Shown here: positions 35,925-44,300 of the stretch, one piece after another
How the letters are laid out: the number at the start of each line of letters is the position of its first letter
Position numbering within the stretch: position 1 is the stretch's first letter
Assembly: GCA_021817145.1 (NCBI GenBank)
Contig: JAKAVV010000006.1
Span: 19,087-83,086, forward strand
DNA from: a bacterium
GTDB lineage: Bacteria > Vulcanimicrobiota > JABDET01
Length of the DNA: 64,000 nucleotides
Reading direction: 5' to 3'
Translations under genes and position numbers: made by a program
Notes under the pieces: model-generated
Told to the model about the DNA's origin: nothing
The model's database searches: none
The model's input: the letters and a program-made list of their open reading frames with translations, nothing else

Positions 35925-35999
35925 GAGCCTCACTTCCCCGTATCAAGTATTATTTAAGCTAGGCAACCCTAGGAGGCTCACTACCCTCCTATGACAGGG
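35925..35999 (+). other. Possible structured RNA with two competing stems
   Basis: CCCT-AGGAGG (35967-35976) can pair with CCTCCT (35985-35990) and AGGG (35996-35999). Alternatively GAGCCTC (35925-35931) can pair with GAGGCTC (35973-35979), which would break the first hairpin. No family of riboswitch was recognised and no T-run follows. The surrounding 35,890-36,070 has no gene. Confidence 0.3.
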
Positions 36000-36075
36000 T
36001 ATGGCTGCTGAGTCTGGATTTTAAATTTGCCACTTTTTTTAATGATTGGTTACACATTGGCTTATCAGATGAGAA

Positions 36076-36160
36076 AGGAGGAAGGAACAGAACCAAAAGT
36101 TAGAAAGGAAAGCAGCATGAAAAAAGAAAAAATCATCAAAAAGTCCAACTTTCACTGAAG
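36076..36160 (+). repeat. IS-remnant repeat, copy A
   Basis: A stretch of about 85 bp starting AGGAGGAAGGAACAG and running through GAAAGCAGCATGAAAAAAG closely matches the 3' end of the transposase remnant at 37353-37453, which carries a short internal duplication. Copy A has no associated transposase start and is a fragment. With copy B it brackets the ParE-type toxin-antitoxin genes. Confidence 0.8.
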
Positions 36161-36294
36161 CAGTAGAGCTTTCAAGGAGGTCCGCGTTCCCAAGGAGAGC
36201 CAGGCTTTGTGGAGCACGGAAACTAAGATTCTCTTGAAACAGAGCAGAGAATCCGGGGCTTCCCTGGTTAATTCTTTTGGCGTCGTTCATAGGC

Positions 36295-36587
36295 TTAGCC
36301 AATGCGCTCTACCCAATGGCGAGGCTTTCGATGCAAGTGCGCCACGGCAAGCACGACAAGTGTTTCTCCATCAACACCATAGATCAATCCATACGGAAAA
36401 CGTGCCAGCAGGCAGCGACGCACTCCATGTTCGATCTCGGACAAGACGTGGGCCAAGCCGCGGCGCGCCGGACTGCGCGGTCTAATTCATCGAGAAATTC
36501 TTGCCCCAACCCAGCGATCTGGTCGTCATACCATCTGACAGCATCGTCAACTTCTCGTTGAGCGATAGCAAGGAACCTTATCTTCAT
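36295..36587 (-). pseudogene. ParE/RelE-family toxin, frameshifted
   Basis: The first 55 or so codons read MKIRFLAIAQREVDDAVRWYD and RAVRRAAAWP, classic ParE. The frame then runs into unrelated sequence and stops at 36384. Adding one base in the C/G run at about 36450 restores the usual C-terminus (EIEHGVRRCLLARFPYGLIY, VDGETLVVLAVAHLHRKP) up to a TAA at 36295-36297, giving 97 residues, the normal length. The toxin is therefore inactivated by a 1-bp deletion, or this is a sequence error. It overlaps its antitoxin gene by 4 bp. ParE proteins inhibit gyrase and RelE relatives cleave mRNA. Confidence 0.8.
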
Positions 36588-36805
36588 TTGCGGCGATGTC
36601 TGGCCATAACTGACTCATACGATACCGTTGGAATTTTTCCGGATTTGTAAGCAGCCCATCGCTTGCGTGATTCCTTTCCCCATATACGGTCAATCTCCGG
36701 ATCAGGTATATCCAGGTCTGCCAGTATTGCCTCCACTAGACGCAGCTTTTCTGCGTCGGACAAACCCTGAATCTCCGCTGCTATTTTGTTCACCATCCTT
36801 GCCAT
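36584..36805 (-). CDS. Addiction-module antitoxin of the ParE/RelE pair
   Basis: A 73-residue protein of the short addiction-module antitoxin type: helical (IAAEIQGLSDAEKLRLVEAI) with the family segment LDIPDPEIDRIWGKESRKRW. ATG 36805 has GGAGG 7 nt upstream. It is translated before the toxin and overlaps it in ATGA. It would mask the toxin and help repress the operon. With the toxin frameshifted, it may have been kept as an orphan. Confidence 0.8.
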   Translation of the reverse strand: MARMVNKIAAEIQGLSDAEKLRLVEAILADLDIPDPEIDRIWGKESRKRWAAYKSGKIPTVSYESVMARHRRK

Positions 36806-37192
36806 CACCACTCCTCCTTACAATTTTTGATTTCCTTCCACAAAAATCACTCCTGCTATTTCAGCAAAGTTTAGTAAAATCCCACTGAACCTCGGTAATC
36901 GGTTCCAGCAATTCTTCACGGATCATGATGGGGTTTCATCCTGTCGTGTTTTCTTTTGGGGTGAGCAATCCCCTCCCTTTTTAGTGTTTAACGACCCTGA
37001 CGATTACGCTATTTTGCTTCTCAAATTCCGTTGAGAAGCGGTCAATGTCACGTATAAAACCAGTGTCGTAAATTACGAAAAATAAATTTCCATATGTTCT
37101 GCTTCTAAATAAATTGGACTTTTTAGGGTTGTGAAAATTGTATGGTTTTCTTCTTAAAGAAAGAATAAAAAAAAGAGAGAAGGAGGAAAATC
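36806..37192. other. Gene-free stretch with one inverted repeat
   Basis: No coding frame could be supported. GCTTCTCAA (37016-37024) and TTGAGAAGC (37031-37039) form a 9-bp stem with a 6-nt loop and no T-run. The last 100 bp are AT-rich and end in a GGAGG ribosome site for the transposase remnant. Confidence 0.5.
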
Positions 37193-37441
37193 ATGAATCA
37201 GCATTATTCGCCTGAAGAGAAAGTAAAGATTTTAGAAGAGGGAGAAAAAGCAGGGGTCAGTGTGGCAGAGGTGTGCCGCCGGTATCAGATTCCCACCACC
37301 ACTTATTTTACCTGGAGGAAAGAAGCTCGAGAAGCGATTAAAGCGCATTTTAAGGAGGAAGAAGCGGAACCAAAAGTTAGAAAGGAAAGCAGTATGAAAA
37401 AAGAAAAAATCATACAAAGAAAAAATCATCAAAAAGTCTAA
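37193..37441 (+). CDS. IS3-type transposase OrfA-like remnant
   Basis: An 82-residue protein. The first 45 residues are the helix-turn-helix of IS3/IS911 OrfA and related transposases (YSPEEKVKILEEGEKAGVSVAEVCRRYQIPTTTYFTWRKEA split over residues 5-45). It then becomes Lys/Glu-rich and ends early; no OrfB integrase follows. A perfect AAGGAGG-type ribosome site is present, so the truncated protein could still be made. It is a fragment of a mobile element. Confidence 0.7.
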   Translation: MNQHYSPEEKVKILEEGEKAGVSVAEVCRRYQIPTTTYFTWRKEAREAIKAHFKEEEAEPKVRKESSMKKEKIIQRKNHQKV

Positions 37442-37453
37442 CTTTTACTGAAG
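37353..37453 (+). repeat. IS-remnant repeat, copy B
   Basis: The copy of 36076-36160 inside the 3' end of the OrfA-like remnant, with a local duplication around AAAAAATCATAC. Its presence on both sides of the toxin-antitoxin pair suggests that two element copies once flanked that segment. Confidence 0.8.
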
Positions 37454-37521
37454 AGGGGCACCTTTCGGCGCCAGAACCAGAAGACAAGCGCTTTCCTGGT
37501 TAACAAGGAGCAAGTGCAGCA

Positions 37522-38739
37522 TTGAACAAGAAATGTCAAAAAGCAAAGGTTCAGGAACTTCGGCTGCCTCCTGATGTCTCAAGTTGGGCAGGACATGTAA
37601 ATGGATGCCAGATTTCCCTACGAGACTCGCTCCAGCGAAAGGTGCGGAAAGATGGTTCTTTGGAGGATCTAGCGCTTATCAGGGCTGTTAAAGGACTGCT
37701 CCCTTGCCCTGTGACAGCTTACCAGCTCCCGGAGCGAGTTCTCCTTAAATTTTACTTATATGGAGGGAATTTTTCGCTCAAGATCGGCAACATCGACGGA
37801 GAAGACAGCAAGGAAATCAGATATTTTGAAAAAAATCGTGATCAGTCTAGCAGCTTGAATCATGCTGCCAGAATTTATTGGGTGGTCCTGCAGAAGGATG
37901 GAGATTCAGGTTGGAAAGGGTCCCATTTGTGGTTCAATCTTATCAGTGACTTCGTCCTGAAAAGGCAAAGGGCTGAAACCGAGCGCTTCAAATGGATCCG
38001 GAAAAAACTCTTTGATAGGATCGGGTATCACAAGTTCAGGCTCCCAAACCCCACAGGAGAGCCGGACTTGCGCATCGAACCGGCAAACAGCACTTTTTTC
38101 ATCCGCCCGATAACGCTTGAGAATTTAACCTCGGAAATTCAGGAAGATGCAAGTGTCCTTCGCGTTGTACAGGAAGAGGTGGAGAGGATTGTCCAGCGTG
38201 TGAGGCAGCTTTACCTTTTTGGATGGGAGCAGTGGGAATTTTTTACGGTGGCCGAGCATTATGCGGTTCTGGCTCTGGAAACCTCCTTTCGTAAGCTTTA
38301 CGAGGCTTGGCTTGGGAGAGATAATGTCCGCATCAATGCCAGCAGGAAGGAGGACGGCACCCTAGTTGAACTTGACAGCCCGCCGCAATATGAAGCCATT
38401 CGAAAGTTGGTTCAGAAATATCAGCTTCGTTCCGTTGAATTGAAGGGTTATCCTTTTCCGGGAAGCAAGCCTAAACTTTTGGATCATGCTGTGCAAATTG
38501 GTGTTCTTACGCCATCGGAGTGCGAAGATGGAAGATTTCTCTTCAGTCTGAGGGACAATTTTTCGCATCCCGAGGACAACCAGGTTAGTTTTAAAACCCG
38601 GGCGGAAGACCATATCTCTGATGCGGTCAAATTAATCAACCTGACATGGGGGCGGCTGCGCGGGAAAATCCCTGCCGCTTGCGAGGACGAGGAAAGCTGG
38701 CTGCAGCGTTACCTCGATGAAGTGCAGGTTCCCCAGTGA
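37522..38739 (+). CDS. Uncharacterised protein with HEPN-like C-terminal region
   Basis: A 405-residue protein not matched to a named family. The C-terminal 150 residues are helical and include YAVLALETSFRKLYEAW followed by FSLRDNFSHPED; the R344-x4-H349 spacing is that of HEPN RNases. The N-terminal 200 residues are mixed and unassigned. The start is a TTG with AAGGAG 11 nt upstream; no ATG lies in frame nearby. It overlaps the next gene by 4 bp. The island context makes an RNA-targeting defence or toxin role plausible, as inference only. Confidence 0.6.
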   Translation: MNKKCQKAKVQELRLPPDVSSWAGHVNGCQISLRDSLQRKVRKDGSLEDLALIRAVKGLLPCPVTAYQLPERVLLKFYLYGGNFSLKIGNIDGEDSKEIRYFEKNRDQSSSLNHAARIYWVVLQKDGDSGWKGSHLWFNLISDFVLKRQRAETERFKWIRKKLFDRIGYHKFRLPNPTGEPDLRIEPANSTFFIRPITLENLTSEIQEDASVLRVVQEEVERIVQRVRQLYLFGWEQWEFFTVAEHYAVLALETSFRKLYEAWLGRDNVRINASRKEDGTLVELDSPPQYEAIRKLVQKYQLRSVELKGYPFPGSKPKLLDHAVQIGVLTPSECEDGRFLFSLRDNFSHPEDNQVSFKTRAEDHISDAVKLINLTWGRLRGKIPAACEDEESWLQRYLDEVQVPQ

Positions 38740-39380
38740 AAGAAGAATATGATTTCAGGTTTCAGGGACTTGATCTGGTGCAGGATTCAGCCAGGGTAAG
38801 GAAGCTGCGAGCTGCCCTCCTTGAGCTTGCAGGCGGGTTTACCGAGATCAATCAGGGAACCTTGACCGATCTAATTCCAGGCAATGGGCTCGGTTACATC
38901 GCTGCCCTTGATGATCATAAAAAACTGGAGGAGCTGAACCAGAGGCTTGAGGGGCTTGCCAAAGCATGGAATCTTCCTGTTCCGTCAATTTCCCCCGCTT
39001 CTGATGGGCCGCGTTCCCACTGTGCCTTTTTCTTGATTCCGAGTTTGACCAACCGGGATAAAACCGGTCATCGGCGTGATCTTTTTTCGCCTGAAAAGTG
39101 GGCGTACATTAAGGAAGCTTTGCAGGGAAAGCTCTCCTATCCCGTTCAACTGGTTTACGGCGAATGGCTGCCACAGGATTCTTCACGGGGCGTTGATCAG
39201 GACGCCTCCTTCATTTTTGTTTTTAAGCTGGCATCCGGGAAAGAGGTGGAGGAAATGTGCCGGTTCATAGAGCGGGAAATCTTTGATGGGGGGAAAGAGT
39301 GCGATCAGGAAACGATTTACCTGTCAGTTGGGGGTATGGGCACCTATGTTTACGATCCTTCTGCAAGTGGCGATTCCTGA
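38736..39380 (+). CDS. Uncharacterised protein partnered with the HEPN-like gene
   Basis: A 214-residue soluble protein not recognised. It begins with a GTG in GTGA overlap with the gene before, so the two are translationally coupled. It has an even alpha/beta composition, a segment SHCAFFLIPSLTNRDKTG and a C-terminal GGMGTYVYDPSASGDS. No signal peptide or membrane segment. It may be a partner or inhibitor of the HEPN-like protein, but nothing in the sequence shows this directly. Confidence 0.55.
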   Translation: MKEEYDFRFQGLDLVQDSARVRKLRAALLELAGGFTEINQGTLTDLIPGNGLGYIAALDDHKKLEELNQRLEGLAKAWNLPVPSISPASDGPRSHCAFFLIPSLTNRDKTGHRRDLFSPEKWAYIKEALQGKLSYPVQLVYGEWLPQDSSRGVDQDASFIFVFKLASGKEVEEMCRFIEREIFDGGKECDQETIYLSVGGMGTYVYDPSASGDS

Positions 39381-39384
39381 TATG

Positions 39385-39436
39385 GTTTGCATGAGCTAAC
39401 AAACTAGTTGACAAATGCAAACTTCTGCGTTATATT
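39385..39436 (+). promoter_or_regulatory. Promoter with flanking inverted repeat
   Basis: TTGACA (39408-39413), 17 bp, TATATT (39431-39436). The 8-bp arms GTTTGCAT (39385-39392) and ATGCAAAC (39415-39422) surround the -35 box with centres 30 bp apart. A repressor bound there would block the polymerase. The HTH protein encoded next is the obvious candidate. The promoter position supports ATG 39457, not 39415, as the start of that gene. Confidence 0.7.
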
Positions 39437-39456
39437 ATAATCAGGTGGTGATCGGA

Positions 39457-39945
39457 ATGGACACTCTATATAAAACAATCGCAGAGGAGGAAATAGATAC
39501 GAGTTCCTTTCTTCCAGAGGAAAAGCGGTTTCTTGGGGAGATGATCCTCAAATCGAAGAGCAGCAGCTACCTTGATTTCGAAAACCAGCTGACCGAACCG
39601 GATTCCCCTATCTTTTCACACGCCAAGCGCCTGGGCAAGCCGGTTTCAGAAACCCCTCTTTACAAAATTTGCGAGGATTTAGCCACCCGATTGGGGATCC
39701 GGCAGGGGTATCTGGTTCGCGAAGAGGTTGTTCCCTTTCCGGCTGGCGAATCCGCCGAACGAAAGGAATTAACCACAGGCCAGGTGGCCGAACTTGCAGG
39801 GTGCACCCGGGAAGCGGTACGCAAAGCCATTCGCGAGGGTCGTCTTCGTGCCCGCAGGGTCGGGCGGTTTTCTTGGGTATGGGAGAACGATGCGCAGGCT
39901 TTCGCGGCACGGAGGGGGCCGCTTGCTGCCTCCCACAGGCATTGA
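39457..39945 (+). CDS. DNA-binding protein with excisionase/MerR-type HTH
   Basis: A 162-residue protein. The C-terminal 50 residues form a helix-turn-helix of the excisionase/MerR class (LTTGQVAELAGCTREAVRKAIREG then VGRFSWVW). The N-terminal 110 residues are unassigned (EEEIDTSSFLPEEKRFL). ATG 39457 follows AGGTGG and sits downstream of the promoter at 39408-39436. It could regulate the neighbouring uncharacterised pair or itself. The gene runs directly into a degenerate DUF1828 fragment, so its 3' end may have been rearranged. Confidence 0.7.
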   Translation: MDTLYKTIAEEEIDTSSFLPEEKRFLGEMILKSKSSSYLDFENQLTEPDSPIFSHAKRLGKPVSETPLYKICEDLATRLGIRQGYLVREEVVPFPAGESAERKELTTGQVAELAGCTREAVRKAIREGRLRARRVGRFSWVWENDAQAFAARRGPLAASHRH

Positions 39946-39949
39946 TTTC

Positions 39950-40105
39950 GCGGAGATCCCATTCGAACGCGGTGAAAGCATTCTTGGCTGTTCCGGCGGG
40001 TGCGGCGCCCTGATTTTCACACTAGGCATCCGAATCGAAGCGCGTTGGTGTATGTCATGAGCAAGGGAAGCCGAAACGTGGCGAAGGGCCTGGCAGAACT
40101 CCTGT
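39950..40105 (+). pseudogene. Degenerate DUF1828 gene fragment
   Basis: About 155 bp resembling bases 41040-41185 of the intact DUF1828 gene. IPFERGESI is shared exactly; after a 1-base frame change RRPDFHTRHPNRSALVYVMS matches the intact copy, and the match continues in GSRNVAKG. No start codon or gene body remains. It probably arose by duplication of the downstream gene or is the remnant of a second related element. Confidence 0.8.
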
Positions 40106-40133
40106 TGATCGCGGGACCGGAATGTGTTACAAT
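40105..40133 (+). promoter_or_regulatory. Predicted sigma-70 promoter for the DUF6978/DUF1828 pair
   Basis: TTGATC (40105-40110), 17 bp, TACAAT (40128-40133). Transcription would start near 40,140, which fits ATG 40160 as start of the first gene and leaves a short leader. Confidence 0.6.
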
Positions 40134-40159
40134 TTGGTCTGAGGGATTGGTGCAGTGGC

Positions 40160-40609
40160 ATGACGGAAGCGGAGCTTAAAGTGATTTTATCCGACACGAG
40201 CAAGCGCGTTGATGGGGATATCACGTGGTCAGAAGATGCGGATCACTCCCCTTCGCGAGAATTTCGCGCAAATGTTATTCTGGAAGAGGATAACGCGCTC
40301 TTTGTGAAGGGGTCCTTTAACGCCCTTGCCCAGACCTTGAGCTTTGCATTCATTTACAGGGGAATCGGCAGGATTTATGCGCTGGATCTTGGGAAGGATC
40401 ACCATAACCCGACATGCCAGTATACCGGGGAAGCGCATAAGCACCGCTGGACAGAAAAATTTCGAGACAAGGAGGCTTATGTGCCGCAAGATATTCGATC
40501 TTCAGCCGTGGATCCGGTTGCAGTATGGAAAGAGTTTTGTTCAGAGGCAAAGTTGGTCCACAATGGAACGATGCATGCGCCCCCTCCGCTGCAGATGAGG
40601 ATGATATGA
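40160..40609 (+). CDS. DUF6978-like small protein
   Basis: A 149-residue protein. The pattern RIYALDLGKDHHNP followed by HKHRWTEKFRDKEAYVP resembles the family I know as DUF6978, whose members often precede DUF1828 genes; I give that name tentatively. There is no membrane segment. ATG 40160 was chosen from the promoter position and the GAGGG upstream. It overlaps the DUF1828 gene by 4 bp, so the two products probably act together, possibly as a toxin-antitoxin-like pair. Confidence 0.6.
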   Translation: MTEAELKVILSDTSKRVDGDITWSEDADHSPSREFRANVILEEDNALFVKGSFNALAQTLSFAFIYRGIGRIYALDLGKDHHNPTCQYTGEAHKHRWTEKFRDKEAYVPQDIRSSAVDPVAVWKEFCSEAKLVHNGTMHAPPPLQMRMI

Positions 40610-41373
40610 CGATTCACTGCGAGGATATTGCTAGAAGGGTCGGTCAGCTTTTTGTGTGCACGACTGTAAATGAGTATTTGAGAATAAGAACCCCTTATCT
40701 TTACCCGGATGGCGACGTGATTGATTTGTTTATAAAATGGGATGAGCGTCATTTTACCGTGACCGATTTGGGGGAAACCTTGCGCTGGCTCAGCATGCAA
40801 ATGGTTTCATGGTCGAAAACGAAAAAGCAGCTTGAACTCATCGGTGATATTTGCTTGACGCATGGAGTTGAGCTGTTTAAAGGAATGCTGACGGCCCGTG
40901 CCGCCTCTTTGGAGGAGGTGGGCGAAGCAGTAACCCGTGTGTCTCAGGCCGCCTTGCGCCTGTCTGATCTCTGGTTTACGTTCCGCGTCAGATCTGTAGA
41001 ATCTTTGACCGATGAAGTCGAGGATTTCTTGAAGGAAAAGGAAATTCCATTTGAACGCGGCGAGAGCATACCTGGCCGATCCGGTCGGGTGTGGCGTCCT
41101 GATTTTCATACCAGGCATCCGAATCGGAGCGCACTGGTGTACGTCATGAGCACGGGAAGCCGAAGCGTGGCGAAGGGGATGGTCGAAAGCGTGGTGGCTT
41201 CCTGGTACGATCTGAGCCATTTGAAGCTTGGCAAGGAAGCTTATCATTTCGTTTCGCTGTTTGATGACGCTTACGACGTTTGGAAGGATGAAGATTTCAA
41301 GCTAGTGAGCGATCTGTCAGAGGTCGCTTACTGGTCCAAACCGGATACATTTATGGAGAAGCTGGTCGCGTGA
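40606..41373 (+). CDS. DUF1828 domain protein
   Basis: A 255-residue protein. The N-terminal 90 residues (DGDVIDLFIKWDERHFTVTDLG) match DUF1828. The C-terminal half (about residues 140-255, with IPFERGESIPG and NRSALVYVMSTGSRS) corresponds to the usual partner region and has an alpha/beta make-up. The function of the family is not established. ATG 40606 overlaps the upstream stop in ATGA. A degenerate copy of its C-terminal part lies at 39950-40105. Confidence 0.75.
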   Translation: MTIHCEDIARRVGQLFVCTTVNEYLRIRTPYLYPDGDVIDLFIKWDERHFTVTDLGETLRWLSMQMVSWSKTKKQLELIGDICLTHGVELFKGMLTARAASLEEVGEAVTRVSQAALRLSDLWFTFRVRSVESLTDEVEDFLKEKEIPFERGESIPGRSGRVWRPDFHTRHPNRSALVYVMSTGSRSVAKGMVESVVASWYDLSHLKLGKEAYHFVSLFDDAYDVWKDEDFKLVSDLSEVAYWSKPDTFMEKLVA

Positions 41374-41378
41374 AGGCG

Positions 41379-44300
41379 CTATGATCGGCCTTGATACTTG
41401 TTGTAAATATCCATAAGGAAATCCTGATCTCTCTTTCCGTAGAGATTGCAAATTTCCTTTGCCAGCTCCGCGGCCTTGTCACCTTGTCTGAAAAGATACT
41501 CGACGATTTCACGTATGTGCTCCTTGTTATAGTCGGGCGTGAAGTCTTTAAGCATTTCAAGGAAGGCTTTGCCAACGTAGATTGCTGATTGCTGTTTATC
41601 CTTTCCCCTGTCCTTCAGCCTGTTCAGGTACTCGATGAAAAATGGCGAATTGAAATCAATGTGAACATATCGGGCCGACAGCATGAGCCATTTAAAGTTT
41701 TCTTTATTGATTTCCGGCAGAAAAACTGCTAGCTTTCCAAGGTGGGAGAGGATTGCTTGGTCTTCTGAGGTTGGACTGGTTTTAGTTTCGTATTGTTTGT
41801 ACAAATAACCCCAAAGGTTTACGATCCGATCTTTCATTTTTCTTTCATCATCTGAAAGGGTGGATTTTGATAGGGTCTCTCTCTGCATCCAGAAAAGGTC
41901 GATTAGCATTTTAATTTTCTCAGTATCTTTGCTTTGAAGGAGGGAGGAAAGGAAACCATTGTGATTCCCATTGGGAAGTTCCTCAAGCTCAACAAGGTAA
42001 GCGCCTGCAATGTGATTTACCAAACCCCGAACGGCATCCTTATCTTTGAAGGGGAAGTTGAGAGCTTTTTTGTAATGTTTATTCATTAAGGGGTAAAGTT
42101 GTTTTATTGGCTGCGGAAAAAGGTAGCCCTGCATGAAAGCTGACCAAAGATCATCTTTTAAATCATCATCTTTGAACTTTTTGATTTTTTCTTTTATCCA
42201 CCCTTCATCCAGGTAGTAGAGATTCCACATATATTGACCAGCAAGAGTGTAAGCTTCTAAAATCCTTTTTTCCAGTGCCAGATCAAAGCACTCCTTAATC
42301 TTGGGAGACCACCGGACGGTTTTGGTCTTAAGTTTTTCTTTGTTGACGCGTGCGCTGCGTAAGGCAAGAAAAATAAGAGCTGTCAGGATATTCCCTGCTG
42401 GAGTGTTCATTGCATAGCTTACAGCATCTATGACTTCTTTTTCCTGCTTCACTTGGAGTTTCTCCATTATGAGCAGTAGAATTTCTTGAGCTGATTCCAG
42501 GTGCTCAGGAGAAAAAGCCCACTCGTCTGATTTGGTTCCACCTTGAATAAGCCGACCCACCATGGAAATGATTAAAAGAAGATCAGTATTCCAGAGATTT
42601 TTTAACTCAAGTTTAAATTTACCGTTCCAAAAATCCTCACGATTGATATAGTTCTTAATAAACGAAAGGAGCTTACCCCATTCAAACTGCTTTTCTTTAG
42701 ATCGCCATGCCTCATCAAAGCCCCCAAGGATGGCACGAACCCATACATAAGCAGAATTCAAAAAAACATCTAAATTCTGAATAAAGTATTCAGGCATTTC
42801 ACGCACCGCTGCCCTCAGCTCATTGACAAGCCCACCAATGCTGAGATCACCGAATGGATCCTCTGGTTTGAAGTTGGCAAGATAGTTTGCTAAATCTAAT
42901 GGTGACCTGCTTAGAATTTCTATTTTCGTCAGCGGTGATTTGCCTGGCCCCACCTGAACGGTACGAGATTCATGCGATGGACGTTTTATGTCCGTCCCTG
43001 TTTTTGCTTTGCATTCCTCATAAAGTTTTCCAAATTGAGGATCTCTGCTTAGTGCCGAATACCACTTCTGCTTCCATAAGGTTACATATCCCTCTACATT
43101 ATCCCTAGGAAGGTATCGCTGAGGACCTGCTTCTAAAATCTGCTTAACTTGTAGTTTTTGTTTATCGGTAAACTCAGAAACGTGATTTTGAAGGATAGAA
43201 AAAAGCTCAACCTCGAAATCTTGAACATCAAAGATCAACTTACTCTCGGACTGGTTCAAAAAATTCCAGAAAACTTCATTGTAATCATTCCAACATTTGT
43301 CAATGACAAATAAAGCCAAGCGTCGGAAGAAACGATAGGGGTAATCATAACCAAGAAATTTTTCAAAAATTGCCTTGGCTTCTTGAGGAGTCCTTTTGGC
43401 TTTTGTTAGAAAAATGTCTCTAAGGATTACGGCAAAAATTTCTTTTGTGTCGTCAATAGCTTGTCCGGGATTGCTCTCGAGATCTTTTAGCCAAATAAAT
43501 GAGTAATCTTGAAAAAGATTATCATAAAGGCGACCTAAGTGCTTTTTTAAGTCTGTTTGAATAGCTAAGATTAGTTCCTGGTCTGGCTGCAGCGTTTCCA
43601 GGGTTCGTTTCCAGGCTTTCTCCATAAACTCGCTGCCCGTATGGCAATTTTTGATTTCGAGATCAGCGATGGGCGGAGATTCTGGGGGCAAGATATTATC
43701 CATGGACAGTTCTTCTGGAGGACATTCAATGGTTTTTGTTTTTTTTCTAATCTCAATTCTGAAGCTGCCTTCACCGAGATGTCGGCAGGTGAACCAGTAT
43801 GTGGAGTCACCAATGTCTATAGAATCGGCGCTCTTCTCATGCTCCAATGCAAAAATACTTTTTAAACGATTCGCTATGATATAGGCGGCATTAGCCGTGC
43901 AGCATTCGCCAATCTTTTCGGCATTCTTTTGGTTGATAAAAGATTCCCAAAGCCAATAAGGATCAATGAGTGTTTTTACATGTTTTCCCCTGAGAAAAGT
44001 CGTGTTGATTTCCTTTTGAGCTTGAGGGTCTTTGAATAATCTGTACTCCGTAACGTAGTAAAGAATTTTTTCGGCTTTTTCAATATCCTGTGGCGATGGA
44101 TTATTGCAGAGAAATTTCGGCAGAAGTTTTGTCACAATATCCGAGCCTTGGAGGATTGTATCGAACCTAGAATCAAGCCATAGTGGGATCAAATCGATGA
44201 TCTTGAGGCCAATTTCATCGTTCGGGATGTTGACAAGGATTTTAACGAAGGAATAGATTATGTAGGGATTATCAAGCTTTCTCTTACTGACTTTTTCAAT

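Noticed and set aside
39608..40224. Several minus-strand frames over the HTH gene and DUF1828 fragment
   Set aside because: They are shadows of the GC-rich plus-strand genes; no motifs or ribosome sites.
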